This document shows, in pieces, positions 1 to 7,643 of a DNA stretch of 46,070 bases. How positions within the stretch are numbered: position 1 is the stretch's first letter; each line of letters begins with the position of its first letter. A program made the translations under genes and the position numbers. The DNA is from Bacilli bacterium (GTDB lineage: Bacteria; Bacillota_I; Bacilli_A; RFN20; CAG-826). The notes under the pieces were generated by a model, which worked only from the letters and a program-made list of their open reading frames with translations, was not told the DNA's origin and made no database searches. Location of the stretch: positions 1 to 46,070 of the forward strand of contig JAFTDF010000046.1 in the NCBI GenBank assembly GCA_017454295.1, written 5' to 3'.

Positions 1-54
1 GAAACCAAAGCCTGCCGAATTGATGGCAAAGGGTGCTAGGTTTACTGTTCTTAA

Positions 55-675
55 GTAAGTTCTAGTGCTTTCGCCTGGTATCAATCTGCCGCGGCTTCCG
101 CTTCCGGGCAGCTCAAAACTGCCCTCTCTGTCCAGGACAATAGTCCGACTGGAATTACTCTCACTCCGACTGTTAAGTATTTCAAAAACAACAACGCGAC
201 CCCGGTTCAAATTGATGAAGGCACGGGGAGCGATGCAGGAAAATACGATTTCGGATCGTTGAAAGTTCTGCTGGCAGACATGGAGGATTCCAAGTTCGTC
301 AACAAAGTTAACTATGGCGGAGGAGATGTGCTGTCGGCCGATACCACCAATGTAACCGCTGTATGGATCCATATTGCCGGTACAACTCCCGCTGAAAACG
401 ACCATCTACGATACGATCTGAAAATTACAGCGACCTTCGCGGGCACCGATAACGAAAAAGTCGATCCCGCCATCAAGTGTGCCACCGCGTTAGCAGCCAC
501 TAGCGCAGCTGCGACGACGTTAACTAGTGGAAGCGAGACCGTTGTAGGCACAAGCACTGTCGATGCGGCCGTGTCTCTCGACGCCTATATCTGGTTGGAT
601 GGCGTCACGCCGACTGTATACGAATCGGGAACATTAAACATTTCCTTCGCTGTTGCTATGCATCCTGAAGCCTAA
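55..675 (+). CDS. Silent cassette p1: SipW-type surface protein body, no start codon
   Basis: This is an open frame of about 205 codons with no start codon or ribosome site at its head. It opens just after a stop at 52-54 and enters FAWY at 70-78, the motif that ends the signal peptide of the complete gene at 9896. The body is rich in Thr, Ala and Asp, like TasA-type beta-sandwich proteins. The C-terminal part has a YIWLDG motif that matches YxxVDG in the expressed gene, so it belongs to the same cassette family (A). The left arm of its core, AGTGCTTTCGCC, differs from the usual TTTCCTTTCGCC, and no terminator precedes it. Bases 1-54 could be the last 17 codons of another frame ending in TVLK; I cannot identify it. 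The cassette is inferred to be silent unless joined to a signal-peptide head. Confidence 0.7.
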   Translation, partial: VSSSAFAWYQSAAASASGQLKTALSVQDNSPTGITLTPTVKYFKNNNATPVQIDEGTGSDAGKYDFGSLKVLLADMEDSKFVNKVNYGGGDVLSADTTNVTAVWIHIAGTTPAENDHLRYDLKITATFAGTDNEKVDPAIKCATALAATSAAATTLTSGSETVVGTSTVDAAVSLDAYIWLDGVTPTVYESGTLNISFAVAMHPEA

Positions 676-694
676 AATTACAGTTCTCGCAATT

Positions 695-736
695 GAGGCA
701 GATTTGGGCGGGTTGAACCCCGAAAGCCCGGATCCG
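695..736 (+). repeat. Cassette 3' spacer repeat, copy 1 (shortened)
   Basis: The stretch matches the spacer found after p3, after m5 and at 22.8 kb. It contains GATTTGGG, GGGTTGAACCC (a small palindrome) and ends in CCCGGATCC. It lies between the p1 stop and its terminator. Confidence 0.7.
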
Positions 737-762
737 ACTCCTTAAGAGTGTGAATGGGATGG

Positions 763-798
763 GCGGCCTCAATAAGGGGCCGCTTTCCTTTCGCCTGG
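763..798 (+). terminator. Junction p1/p2: hairpin terminator joined to recombination core
   Basis: The stem GCGGCC (763-768) pairs with GGCCGC (778-783). It is followed by TTTCCTTTCGCCTGG, whose first Ts serve as the U-tract and whose end encodes FAW of cassette p2. The terminator of one cassette therefore touches the core of the next. Confidence 0.75.
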
Positions 799-1503
799 TA
801 TACTGCAGGCGCCGGAACCAAGAGCGGTTCTTATACAGCACAATCATTGACGGCCGAATCTGTGACAATCACAACCGGTGGTCTCGATTTCGTAGTTACC
901 CCCAGCGCCAACTCCCAAGAATTAGCTTTGACAAATAGAGCTGGTGAAGTCTGGTATTATGCAGGTAATAACCCTTATCGTGCTTCCACTGACCAAGTTG
1001 CTTTTAGCAAACGAGTTAAGTCTGTAGTCTTTAGTGTCAAAATTGTCCAGCACAATACTTCGACCGCAGCAACTGCCGAACAATTAGCCGCAATCGCCGA
1101 CACTTACACTATCACTGTTGCCGCTTCCGGAATGGCAAAGGCCAGCTTGGTAACAACCTCCGCCGTCGGATTGGGTTCCGTTACTGATGTAAATTTTGCT
1201 GATCCATCTGGAGACAACGCGGCGGCCGCTGAAGGGGTTTTGGGGAAAGAGGCCGAAGAGAGTTTCTCAATTGGCCAGATCATCATTTCCAACACTGGTG
1301 TCGTCACCTATAAAGTTGCTACTGCAGAAACCCCGACTTATGGTGACGCCCAAGATGATTGGACCAATTACGCAACAGCTCAGGCCTTTGCAACTGTTTA
1401 TGTGGGTCTAGAAGTAACAAGTTCCGCTTCCGGTAACATTACAACTGCCGCGTCAGCTGTGACTCCTAGCATTTCTGGAGCCACCAGCGGAGCCGTCAAC
1501 TAA
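790..1503 (+). CDS. Silent cassette p2: SipW-type surface protein body, no start codon
   Basis: The frame runs from FAWY (790-801) to a TAA stop, about 237 codons. An ATG at 754 is in frame, but it would translate through the terminator hairpin and has no ribosome site, so I do not take it as the start. The body has an NRAG..WYY segment and a later YVGLEVTSSASG segment. Both recur in p3 (NRAGKSYY, YYGLEVKNSAAEASG), so p2 and p3 are paralogues in cassette family B. It would become a secreted protein only after joining to a signal-peptide head such as 9896-9973. Confidence 0.8.
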   Translation, partial: FAWYTAGAGTKSGSYTAQSLTAESVTITTGGLDFVVTPSANSQELALTNRAGEVWYYAGNNPYRASTDQVAFSKRVKSVVFSVKIVQHNTSTAATAEQLAAIADTYTITVAASGMAKASLVTTSAVGLGSVTDVNFADPSGDNAAAAEGVLGKEAEESFSIGQIIISNTGVVTYKVATAETPTYGDAQDDWTNYATAQAFATVYVGLEVTSSASGNITTAASAVTPSISGATSGAVN

Positions 1504-1553
1504 AGATTCCAAAAAACATAGAAAGAGAAACCCTATTGAACTATAGGTGATTG

Positions 1554-1588
1554 GGGCGGCCTAAAAACCGCCCTTTCCTTTCGCCTGG
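1554..1588 (+). terminator. Junction p2/p3: hairpin terminator joined to recombination core
   Basis: GGGCGG (1554-1559) pairs with CCGCCC (1568-1573). It runs directly into TTTCCTTTCGCCTGG, which is the FAW core of p3. Confidence 0.8.
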
Positions 1589-2269
1589 TATGGCGTCGCG
1601 GCTGGGACCGCCTCTCAAGGAACCGCAACTGCAACCTCAGCCCTAACCGTCGAAGATAAAACCCAAACACTTGGGGATGTTAAGATTAATGTCGTACCAC
1701 ATACTGGATATGCCACGTCCCTCGTGATCACCAATCGTGCCGGCAAATCTTATTATCGTTCCGGTTCCAATTACACTGCGATTATGGATTCAGATTTCGC
1801 TACTGGCGCAGGTCATAAACAGGGGGAAATGCAATTTGACGTTACCATTACTAAAGACGGCGGCGGAGATTTAACCGCGGATATTCTTGCGAACGTGGCG
1901 GGTAACTATACCGTTAAAGCAACGGCTTCAGGCGGGGTAAAACTCAGTTTAACAAAAACGGAAGCCCTAGGAACCGATTCTGAAACTCCCGCCATCAATT
2001 TTGGGAATCCAACAGCGGCAGCTTCTGGGGCCCTTGGTTCCATCGCAGGCGCGGAAGTTGATATTATGGTCATCACTATTTCCGATACCGGCGCTGTTAG
2101 CTATAACGATGGTTCCAGCCACACTTGGGCGCTCGCGGATCTTGGAACGGCCGTCCAGTCAAAGACCATCTACTATGGCCTCGAAGTTAAGAATTCCGCA
2201 GCCGAGGCTTCGGGTAGCGTGGAAGTTGCAGGGGAAGGTGACAACAAGATTACTCCTTCGGTTGAATAG
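1580..2269 (+). CDS. Silent cassette p3: SipW-type surface protein body, no start codon
   Basis: The open frame runs from FAWYGVAAG (core at 1580-1588) to TAG at 2269, about 229 codons. It has no start or ribosome site at the head. It is a family B body, clearly related to p2: both share VITNRAG, a VKATASGG / VAASGMAK type segment in the middle, and a YYGLEV segment near the C-terminus. It is the last + strand cassette before the strand switch. Its 3' spacer and terminator form one arm of a long inverted repeat with 5489-5598. Confidence 0.8.
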   Translation, partial: FAWYGVAAGTASQGTATATSALTVEDKTQTLGDVKINVVPHTGYATSLVITNRAGKSYYRSGSNYTAIMDSDFATGAGHKQGEMQFDVTITKDGGGDLTADILANVAGNYTVKATASGGVKLSLTKTEALGTDSETPAINFGNPTAAASGALGSIAGAEVDIMVITISDTGAVSYNDGSSHTWALADLGTAVQSKTIYYGLEVKNSAAEASGSVEVAGEGDNKITPSVE

Positions 2270-2292
2270 AAACCATATTTTAGAAACGGGAG

Positions 2293-2402
2293 CTCTATTG
2301 AAAATGGGGTGGATTTGGGTGTGTTGAACCCAAAAACCCGGATCCGATCCCTTGAAAATAGAGCGGATGCCTTGGGCGGCTCGGAAGGGCCGCCCTTTTC
2401 CT
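2293..2402 (+). repeat. Long inverted repeat, left arm (spacer plus terminator of p3)
   Basis: About 110 bases match the reverse complement of 5489-5598 with few differences. The last 38 or so, including the terminator stem, are identical. The arm contains TTGAAAATGGGGTGG, the GGGTTGAACCC-type palindrome and GGATCC. The block between the arms holds cassettes m1-m4. Confidence 0.85.
2374..2395 (+). terminator. Terminator after cassette p3
   Basis: GGGCGGC (2374-2380) pairs with GCCGCCC (2389-2395), followed by TTTTCC. Unlike other junctions, no FAW core follows. The next 210 bases (2404-2614) contain no gene I can see and separate the two convergent sub-arrays. Confidence 0.75.
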
Positions 2403-2622
2403 GCTCCGGTTCCCTGCCTTGAATCTTTCGTGGATCGTGAGACCTTTTGGGTAGCCCTTCCGAAACGGCCCAAAACGCATCGGAAAAGCCGTGGAAATCC
2501 ACATGGTTCCCTCTAATAGTTCTATGCAAAAACAACTTAGGGGACTCCAAAATTCCTCAATTCCATTTGAAATTGGCTGGCCTAAGGAAACCAGCTCGCC
2601 CCAAATGAAACAGGACCGAAAA

Positions 2623-2640
2623 AAGGCGCGTTTGCGCCTT
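2623..2640 (-). terminator. Terminator after cassette m1
   Basis: AAGGCGC and GCGCCTT form a 7-bp stem with a 4-base loop. On the - strand it is followed by a T-run, 40 bases after the m1 stop codon. Confidence 0.8.
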
Positions 2641-2682
2641 TTCCAACCCAGGATAACCTTTGGTTGATTGATTGCCTAACGA

Positions 2683-3222
2683 TTAAGCGGCCGCGAGAGT
2701 TTGAGCCACCGTTGTGTGGCCATCGTTGGTGGTATCGGTTCCGCCATCGACCCGGAATACCACACTTCCGGTTAAGGAACCGGTAGAAGAGGACAAAGAG
2801 CCATCAGTTTGAACGGTGATTACGATAGAAATGTTTTCTGCCAAGGCGTTGTCCTTAATCTTTGTGTTATCGGTCAAAAGATGAACACGATCTTGAACTT
2901 TATTAATGGTAAAAGTTACAGATTTAGTAGCGGCTGCAATTCTTTGCTCGACGGGATAAGAAGTTTCCCAGTCCACGGTCCATGTAGCTGAACCGAGTTG
3001 GTTGGCGAGGGTCACCGTTTTCTCAACTTTATGCGTATCGTCAACATAATAGTAAGTTTTTCCTTGGTCATCCGATAGTTCTGCCGCTTGAGTTAAACCA
3101 CTCCAGGTAAGTTTGACATTAACGTTTCCTAGTGAATGGCCTGCATCCGTCGTGCTAATTGCTGCGGGATTATGGGTCGCTTGTTTCCCAAGGGATGCGT
3201 CACCGACCTGGAACCAGGCGAA
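2683..3222 (-). CDS. Silent cassette m1: SipW-type surface protein body, no start codon
   Basis: The frame runs from FAWF (core 3214-3222) to TAA at 2683, about 179 codons, without a start codon or ribosome site at its head. The internal GTG at 3015 is not preceded by a ribosome site. It is a family B body. It is strongly related to m10 at the other end of the - strand block: both carry TYYYVD, then RIAAA.K.VTFT, then a NFSVTIT / NISIVIT segment and FRVDGG near the C-terminus. This pair probably arose by duplication. Confidence 0.78.
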   Translation of the reverse strand, partial: FAWFQVGDASLGKQATHNPAAISTTDAGHSLGNVNVKLTWSGLTQAAELSDDQGKTYYYVDDTHKVEKTVTLANQLGSATWTVDWETSYPVEQRIAAATKSVTFTINKVQDRVHLLTDNTKIKDNALAENISIVITVQTDGSLSSSTGSLTGSVVFRVDGGTDTTNDGHTTVAQTLAAA

Positions 3223-3247
3223 AGGAAAAGGGCGGAATAAACCGCCC
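3214..3247 (-). terminator. Junction m2/m1: hairpin terminator joined to recombination core
   Basis: GGGCGG (3230-3235) pairs with CCGCCC (3242-3247). Reading the - strand, the hairpin ends the m2 transcript and is followed by TTTTCCTTTCGCCTGG, the core of m1. Confidence 0.8.
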
Positions 3248-3271
3248 AGTTCCGTTGCCGTGTTTGATCGT

Positions 3272-3940
3272 TTACGGGAGCAAACCAGTTTGAATCGATC
3301 CAGTTCCAGTGAGGGTCACTGAGAGACTTCCACTATGCGAAGTATCGACGGTTCCTGTGGTGGCGCCGCCTTCCATACGAACATAGAGATAGCCAATAAC
3401 CGCATAACTGGTTCCTACGTCTTTTACGTTCTTTTTTAGTACCGTGGCTTCTGACGTTTGGTCGTCTTCGTCCGATTTGGCTACAGCAGAAGGCGTTTCA
3501 TCGTTGTCGGCCAAAACCCAGAACTTAGTGTCAGTGGCATTACTACCGGATTTAGCAAAGCTCAACTCGTAATGCTCCGTGTTAGCGGCCAATCTTCCAG
3601 GACCTTCGTTATAGGTATCCGCACCCCACGTGCCTTTAATTTCAATTTTGTAAATAGAGACATATTCTTCAGTCGTACCATTTAATACATGGGGCTTAAC
3701 CGTCGTTGAATTAACTGCGGTATAAGAAGCGAGGGAATATGTTGGTTCAAGCTCTCCATCAGATTCCCATGTCGAAAGAATGAGGGATTTACTTCCGACA
3801 TGTGTCAATTTGGCATCGATGGTGTAGTCGATTTGTGTTGAAGCATCTGCAGGGCCATTGACACCAACTGCAACTAACCTATTTTCGCTAGTGTTATTAG
3901 CTTGACCATTGACTTGAGCTTGTACTTGAAACCAGGCGAA
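3272..3940 (-). CDS. Silent cassette m2: SipW-type surface protein body, no start codon
   Basis: The frame runs from FAWFQVQAQ (core 3932-3940) to the stop at 3272, about 222 codons. Any start upstream of the core would lie beyond the hairpin and would not make a signal peptide. It is a family A body: it has an IYKIEIKG segment like YRVYKISL of m3 and YRVYEISI of m9. Near the end it has GYLYVRMEGG, matching GYLFVRIDG of m3. Between these lie acidic, Thr-rich loops, as expected for an exposed beta-sandwich. Confidence 0.78.
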   Translation of the reverse strand, partial: FAWFQVQAQVNGQANNTSENRLVAVGVNGPADASTQIDYTIDAKLTHVGSKSLILSTWESDGELEPTYSLASYTAVNSTTVKPHVLNGTTEEYVSIYKIEIKGTWGADTYNEGPGRLAANTEHYELSFAKSGSNATDTKFWVLADNDETPSAVAKSDEDDQTSEATVLKKNVKDVGTSYAVIGYLYVRMEGGATTGTVDTSHSGSLSVTLTGTGSIQTGLLP

Positions 3941-3963
3941 AGGAAAACGGGTCCTGAGACCCG
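3932..3963 (-). terminator. Junction m3/m2: hairpin terminator joined to recombination core
   Basis: CGGGTC (3948-3953) pairs with GACCCG (3958-3963) around a 4-base loop. It is followed on the - strand by TTTTCCTTTCGCCTGG, the FAW core of m2. Confidence 0.8.
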
Positions 3964-3983
3964 CGTTCCTGCTGCTCGAGTTA

Positions 3984-4661
3984 TTAGGAAAGAGTTCCTG
4001 TGGCCGCGATATCAACCGAATAGTCAATGGGGTCATCGCCATCGAGTACTGCGTGATTTTGCTTCGAACCATCAATACGGACAAACAAGTATCCGATTTG
4101 ATTCGCTGTTTCCGAAGTAGTACCTAAAGTATCAATGTCAATTGCAAGAGTTGCTCTGACGGGATCACCAACCGCTGGCTGTTCAGAAGCTTTTGCAATG
4201 CCCGGTGCACCACCTGTAGTTTGGGCGACATAGTAGAAGTAAATTTCTTCTTTGCTATTGGTGTCCAAATGCGAGATATTGGTCTTGGAGAAGGCATAAC
4301 TGATAGTCTTATTAGAAGCGGCAACTGCCGTAGTCCATTCTTCGACGGTCCCCGTTCCGGTTTTTTCCAACCAAAGCGAGATTTTGTAAACCCTATAGAG
4401 AGTGCCGCCTCCGGCTTCACGGGGCGTTGTAACTCCAGTTAGCGTGTCTGTAGTGGCGGTATAAAGTCCAGGTGTAGCTTCGTTATCCCAGGCTGACAAA
4501 TATAAATCTTTACCAACAGATGCAGACTGTTCATCGATGATAATGTGGACCGTAGCATTGAGCTCGGAAGCGGCGACTTCATTAGACGTGATAGCGACAG
4601 AAGCCTTTTGAGAATCGTCTTTATAAGCGGTGAAAGTTGCGGTCGCAGTGAACCAGGCGAA
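3984..4661 (-). CDS. Silent cassette m3: SipW-type surface protein body, no start codon
   Basis: The frame runs from FAWFTATATF (core 4653-4661) to the stop at 3984, about 225 codons. FAWFTAT closely matches FAWFTAT of the complete gene at 9896, so a crossover here would give a seamless junction. It is a family A body with YRVYKISLW and GYLFVRIDGS motifs. The internal ATG at 4499 has no ribosome site. I read the unit as a silent donor. Confidence 0.78.
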   Translation of the reverse strand, partial: FAWFTATATFTAYKDDSQKASVAITSNEVAASELNATVHIIIDEQSASVGKDLYLSAWDNEATPGLYTATTDTLTGVTTPREAGGGTLYRVYKISLWLEKTGTGTVEEWTTAVAASNKTISYAFSKTNISHLDTNSKEEIYFYYVAQTTGGAPGIAKASEQPAVGDPVRATLAIDIDTLGTTSETANQIGYLFVRIDGSKQNHAVLDGDDPIDYSVDIAATGTLS

Positions 4662-4684
4662 AGGAAAACCGGCCGAAGCCCGTT
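4653..4684 (-). terminator. Junction m4/m3: weak hairpin joined to recombination core
   Basis: A GGC/GCC stem with a TTCG tetraloop and imperfect flanking pairs lies directly upstream (- strand) of TTTTCCTTTCGCCTGG. The stem is weaker than at the other junctions. Confidence 0.5.
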
Positions 4685-4697
4685 CCTTTGTATGACT

Positions 4698-5381
4698 TTA
4701 TTCGGCTGAATAGGCAAGATTGATCGAAATATTCCCTTGAACCGATCCTGCTGTTTCGACCTCTTGAACGGTACCTACCGTCGGGGTTACGTCATTGGCC
4801 TGGCCGGCAATGGAATAATAAATCGTCTTGCTGATGGTCAATGAAGCAGCGCCGCTCGCAAACGACAGGGAGCCTAGATCGCTAATCGCTTTTGAAGCAG
4901 CGGCATAAACATCATTAACATGTTCCGCCCTTCCAGCGGCATATTCGCTTATTCTTGTTCTGCCCGTAGAAGAGGCGCTAATAGTCCAGGTTCCTCCCTT
5001 TGCTTTCAAGTCGGATAACGCAACGTCAAGTGCAGTACCGCTTAGAGGCGTGTTTGTGTCTTCGGAATTGTAAATGACGACAGACCAGTTCGCGTTGGCG
5101 TCACCATTGGGCAAAGAGGCGGATTTCGTTCCAGTTTGGGTGCCCAAAGCAACGGTCCCTTTAACCTTGTTGCCGTCTTGGGTATCGGTGTATTGGTTCA
5201 ATAATACATAGGTATTTCCGTCTGGAGCAGTCAATTGGACTGGGGTAATGCTATTGTTCGAATAGACGACTTTCACAGAATATCCAATGGCATCCGCGCT
5301 CGAAGAACTAGTTTCGACCGCATGCGTCGCATCATCGAGAGCTGTTGGGGTGACAGTTCTGGAAGCCGTATACAGGCGAAA
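4698..5381 (-). CDS. Silent cassette m4: surface protein body with a one-base deletion in its core
   Basis: The open body of about 225 codons ends in a stop at 4698. Its core reads TTTCCTTTCGCCTGTATAC: one G of CCTGG is missing, so the FA(W) reading is out of frame with the body, which instead reads FRLYTAS. If crossover occurs inside the shared bases, the product would be frameshifted; a crossover just downstream would rescue it. It is a family B body (TYVLLNQYTDTQ, then SKTIYYSIAGQA). On its upstream side there is no abutting terminator, and about 105 bases of spacer lead to the long inverted repeat. Confidence 0.65.
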   Translation of the reverse strand, partial: FRLYTASRTVTPTALDDATHAVETSSSSADAIGYSVKVVYSNNSITPVQLTAPDGNTYVLLNQYTDTQDGNKVKGTVALGTQTGTKSASLPNGDANANWSVVIYNSEDTNTPLSGTALDVALSDLKAKGGTWTISASSTGRTRISEYAAGRAEHVNDVYAAASKAISDLGSLSFASGAASLTISKTIYYSIAGQANDVTPTVGTVQEVETAGSVQGNISINLAYSAE

Positions 5382-5488
5382 GGAAACATTAGGGATTTCA
5401 ACATCTTACAGGAGCGTTTTGACGTTCGATCCGAAAAACTGGATGGCCCTTGTAAACCGAGGATGATCCAAGTTATGGAAACCGGGAT

Positions 5489-5598
5489 AGGAAAAGGGCG
5501 GCCCTTCCGAGCCGCCCAAGGCATCCACCCCATTTTCAAGGGGCGGGATCTGGGTTTTCGGGGTTCAACCCACCCAAATCCACCTCATTTTCAATAGA
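5489..5598 (-). repeat. Long inverted repeat, right arm (spacer plus terminator of m5)
   Basis: This is the reverse-complement match of 2293-2402. It differs at roughly ten positions, and its terminator half is identical. Together the arms bracket a 3.1-kb block with cassettes m1-m4. Confidence 0.85.
5496..5517 (-). terminator. Terminator after cassette m5
   Basis: GGGCGGC and GCCGCCC form the stem, followed by TTTTCC on the - strand. It is the mirror image of the p3 terminator. Confidence 0.75.
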
Positions 5599-5664
5599 AC
5601 TTAACTATTTCCAGTCAGCACTTAAATAAATCAAGTGAAAATGCTCGATAGAGCGGCTATTCGC

Positions 5665-6228
5665 TTAGTTATTATTTAATGCGACCGTGATGGTTCCCGA
5701 AGGTCCGGAGGCATCAATTACCGAAGTAAGGTCGTCGCCAGCAGTGATAGCTGCTTCTTCGGCTTGCCCCTTGATCGAAACAAAGAAGGAGAAACTGTAC
5801 TCGGTTGTATTCGCGACGATTGTGAAGGAACTCGTAACGGTGTTACTCGCTGCTCCCGTATACCAATTTCCGCCACTAGCAGCCAAACGGATTCTGCCAT
5901 CAGAGGCAGTGACTTTGACGGGGACGGTTTCCCCAACATGAGCAACAGCATCAGCAGATGCCAAAGTAAACTTTACATCGACAGTATGGTATTTTTTGCT
6001 AGATTGATAGGCAACCGCTTTTTTGGCACTATTAGCAATCCAAGCATTTCCGGCATTGTCGGTCATATCCATAGCGCCGATGCTATCAACTGTTCCTTCG
6101 GCATTTTCTAAATGATAGACATAAGAAACGGCGATGTCGTAGGGAACTCCGCTAACGGTGGCCGTAGTGATGTCGTTGGTCAATGTCCCAGTAAGCGATG
6201 GTGTGGAGGTGGCTTGTAACCAGGCGAA
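5665..6228 (-). CDS. Silent cassette m5: SipW-type surface protein body, no start codon
   Basis: The frame runs from FAWLQATST (core 6220-6228) to TAA at 5665, about 187 codons. The core varies by one base, TTTTCTTTTCGCCTGG. It is a family B body with VKVTASDGRIRLAASG, which resembles VNVTASGRIKLAG in m7 and LNVTASA in m6, and with a FFVSIKGQAEEA segment near the end. No start codon or ribosome site precedes the core; what precedes it is the m6 terminator. Confidence 0.78.
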   Translation of the reverse strand, partial: FAWLQATSTPSLTGTLTNDITTATVSGVPYDIAVSYVYHLENAEGTVDSIGAMDMTDNAGNAWIANSAKKAVAYQSSKKYHTVDVKFTLASADAVAHVGETVPVKVTASDGRIRLAASGGNWYTGAASNTVTSSFTIVANTTEYSFSFFVSIKGQAEEAAITAGDDLTSVIDASGPSGTITVALNNN

Positions 6229-6264
6229 AAGAAAACCGCCCAGATCTTAATGAAGATGGGCGGT
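6220..6264 (-). terminator. Junction m6/m5: hairpin terminator joined to recombination core
   Basis: ACCGCCC (6235-6241) pairs with GGGCGGT (6258-6264). The stem is extended by ATCTT/AAGAT. It is followed on the - strand by TTTTCTTTTCGCCTGG. Confidence 0.8.
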
Positions 6265-6271
6265 ATTTGAA

Positions 6272-6907
6272 TTAGGAGTTTCTTAGAACTTTGGATCCAA
6301 CAGCGGCCGCATCTGTTCCGGCTGCGCTATCAACGGTAAATTCCCAATCGCCCTGAGGGAGGTCTGCATTTTTGTCACTATCGCCACGAGCGCCGGTTAA
6401 AGAAAGAACGGCAAACTTAGTCTGTTTGCTAAACGTTGCGTCGGCAACAGTGAAGGGGACGTAGATGGAGACATCGGAGGCAACATAATCATCATAGATG
6501 TTTTCCGTGGCGGCGGAAGCTGTCACGTTCAAACGACCAATCGATTCGTCCTTCAATGAGATATGCACGTAATACGTTCCGTTAGGAGCGTTGAACCCTT
6601 CGCCAGGCTCGACCTCGATTGTGAGATTGATGGCGGCAAGGTGCCCTGCATCATGAGTGAGTTTAACCATGTGGGCATCGTCAATGTTGCTTGGGTCGGT
6701 GTAGTACCAGGTTTCGCCTGCTGCGATGCTCTTGGAACCGGTAGTATCGGCTTCTGCTGCGGTTAAGACAAGTTTCGAAGCGTCACTATCGGTAGCGGTG
6801 ATTTTGACTGAAACTGGTGTTGTTCCTCCGATAGCCGCTTGAGCGAAAACGTCAGAGCTGGCGTTAATCGATGCGGAAGGAGTAACGGTGGCGACGTACC
6901 AGGCGAA
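6272..6907 (-). CDS. Silent cassette m6: SipW-type surface protein body, no start codon
   Basis: The frame runs from FAWYVATVTPS (core 6899-6907) to the stop at 6272, about 211 codons. It is a family B body with TWYYTDPSN, then IGRLNVTASAA, then a C-terminal part ending KVLRNS. The internal ATG at 6670 lacks a ribosome site. It would need a signal-peptide head to be exported. Confidence 0.77.
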   Translation of the reverse strand, partial: FAWYVATVTPSASINASSDVFAQAAIGGTTPVSVKITATDSDASKLVLTAAEADTTGSKSIAAGETWYYTDPSNIDDAHMVKLTHDAGHLAAINLTIEVEPGEGFNAPNGTYYVHISLKDESIGRLNVTASAATENIYDDYVASDVSIYVPFTVADATFSKQTKFAVLSLTGARGDSDKNADLPQGDWEFTVDSAAGTDAAAVGSKVLRNS

Positions 6908-6929
6908 AGGAAAGCGGGCCTAAGCCCGC
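6899..6929 (-). terminator. Junction m7/m6: hairpin terminator joined to recombination core
   Basis: GCGGGC (6914-6919) pairs with GCCCGC (6924-6929) across a short loop. It abuts CTTTCCTTTCGCCTGG on the - strand. A nearly identical stem sits alone at 22858-22872. Confidence 0.8.
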
Positions 6930-6950
6930 GATCCCTTCAAAGCAATTTGT

Positions 6951-7592
6951 TTATGCTAAGGTGCCAAAGGCAACTTGAATCGATTGTGATCCGATGGAAG
7001 TGGTTCCTTCGTTCAAATTCGCAAGCGCCTCTTCCTGACCCGCTGTGGCCGAAGCCTGTTTGTCGCCAGAAATAGCAACGTAGACGGTATAAGTTACGCC
7101 GACGTTTTTCGCGTATTTGTTAGCACCGCTGTCGTTACTCATCTTTACTACGCCACTATCATCGACAAAGGAGAGGGTACCAACGTTATAGGTTTTGCCA
7201 GCGACTGCATTGTAGACGCCATTTTCACCGGTTTCCGCACCGGCGAGTTTGATACGCCCGGAGGCCGTCACGTTAACGTCGCAGGACATCCCAACTAACG
7301 ATGAAATATCGCCCTCAGTAGTAATCGTGATGGTGAGTTGGGCATATGTAGTTTTTCCCGTAGGAACTTGAGCATTAACTTCCTGGCCGCCTGCGTTGTA
7401 TGCTTTAACGATGGCGGAAGTTCCCTTTCCAGTCATTACCAAATTAGATAACGGAGCATCAATGTCGTTTTGAGCAGTTTGGGCCCAATCAACGATCATC
7501 GTGATTTGGCCGAGATCGGCGCGATGGGCAGTTGCAACTTGAGCTTCGGTGGAGTGAGTGAGCGAAGCATTGTTGGCAGTCCACCAGGCGAA
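6951..7592 (-). CDS. Silent cassette m7: SipW-type surface protein body, no start codon
   Basis: The frame runs from FAWWTANNAS (core 7584-7592) to the stop at 6951, about 213 codons. A Met codon at 7634 is in frame, but translation from it would cross the m8 terminator hairpin and gives no signal peptide, so it is not taken as the start. It is a family B body with CDVNVTASGRIKLAG and then YTVYVAISGDKQAS. Confidence 0.77.
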   Translation of the reverse strand, partial: FAWWTANNASLTHSTEAQVATAHRADLGQITMIVDWAQTAQNDIDAPLSNLVMTGKGTSAIVKAYNAGGQEVNAQVPTGKTTYAQLTITITTEGDISSLVGMSCDVNVTASGRIKLAGAETGENGVYNAVAGKTYNVGTLSFVDDSGVVKMSNDSGANKYAKNVGVTYTVYVAISGDKQASATAGQEEALANLNEGTTSIGSQSIQVAFGTLA

Positions 7593-7617
7593 AGGAAAGG
7601 GCGACCTCCCATCGCCC
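7584..7617 (-). terminator. Junction m8/m7: hairpin terminator joined to recombination core
   Basis: GGGCGA (7599-7604) pairs with TCGCCC (7612-7617). It runs into CTTTCCTTTCGCCTGG on the - strand. Confidence 0.78.
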
Positions 7618-7643
7618 GTTCCTTCTCGATTCAATAGAGCAAA

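Noticed and set aside
754..1503. Taking cassettes such as p2 or m7 as complete genes starting at the Met before the hairpin
   Set aside because: Translation from these Met codons (754, 7634) would run through the terminator stem, lacks a ribosome site and would not produce a signal peptide.
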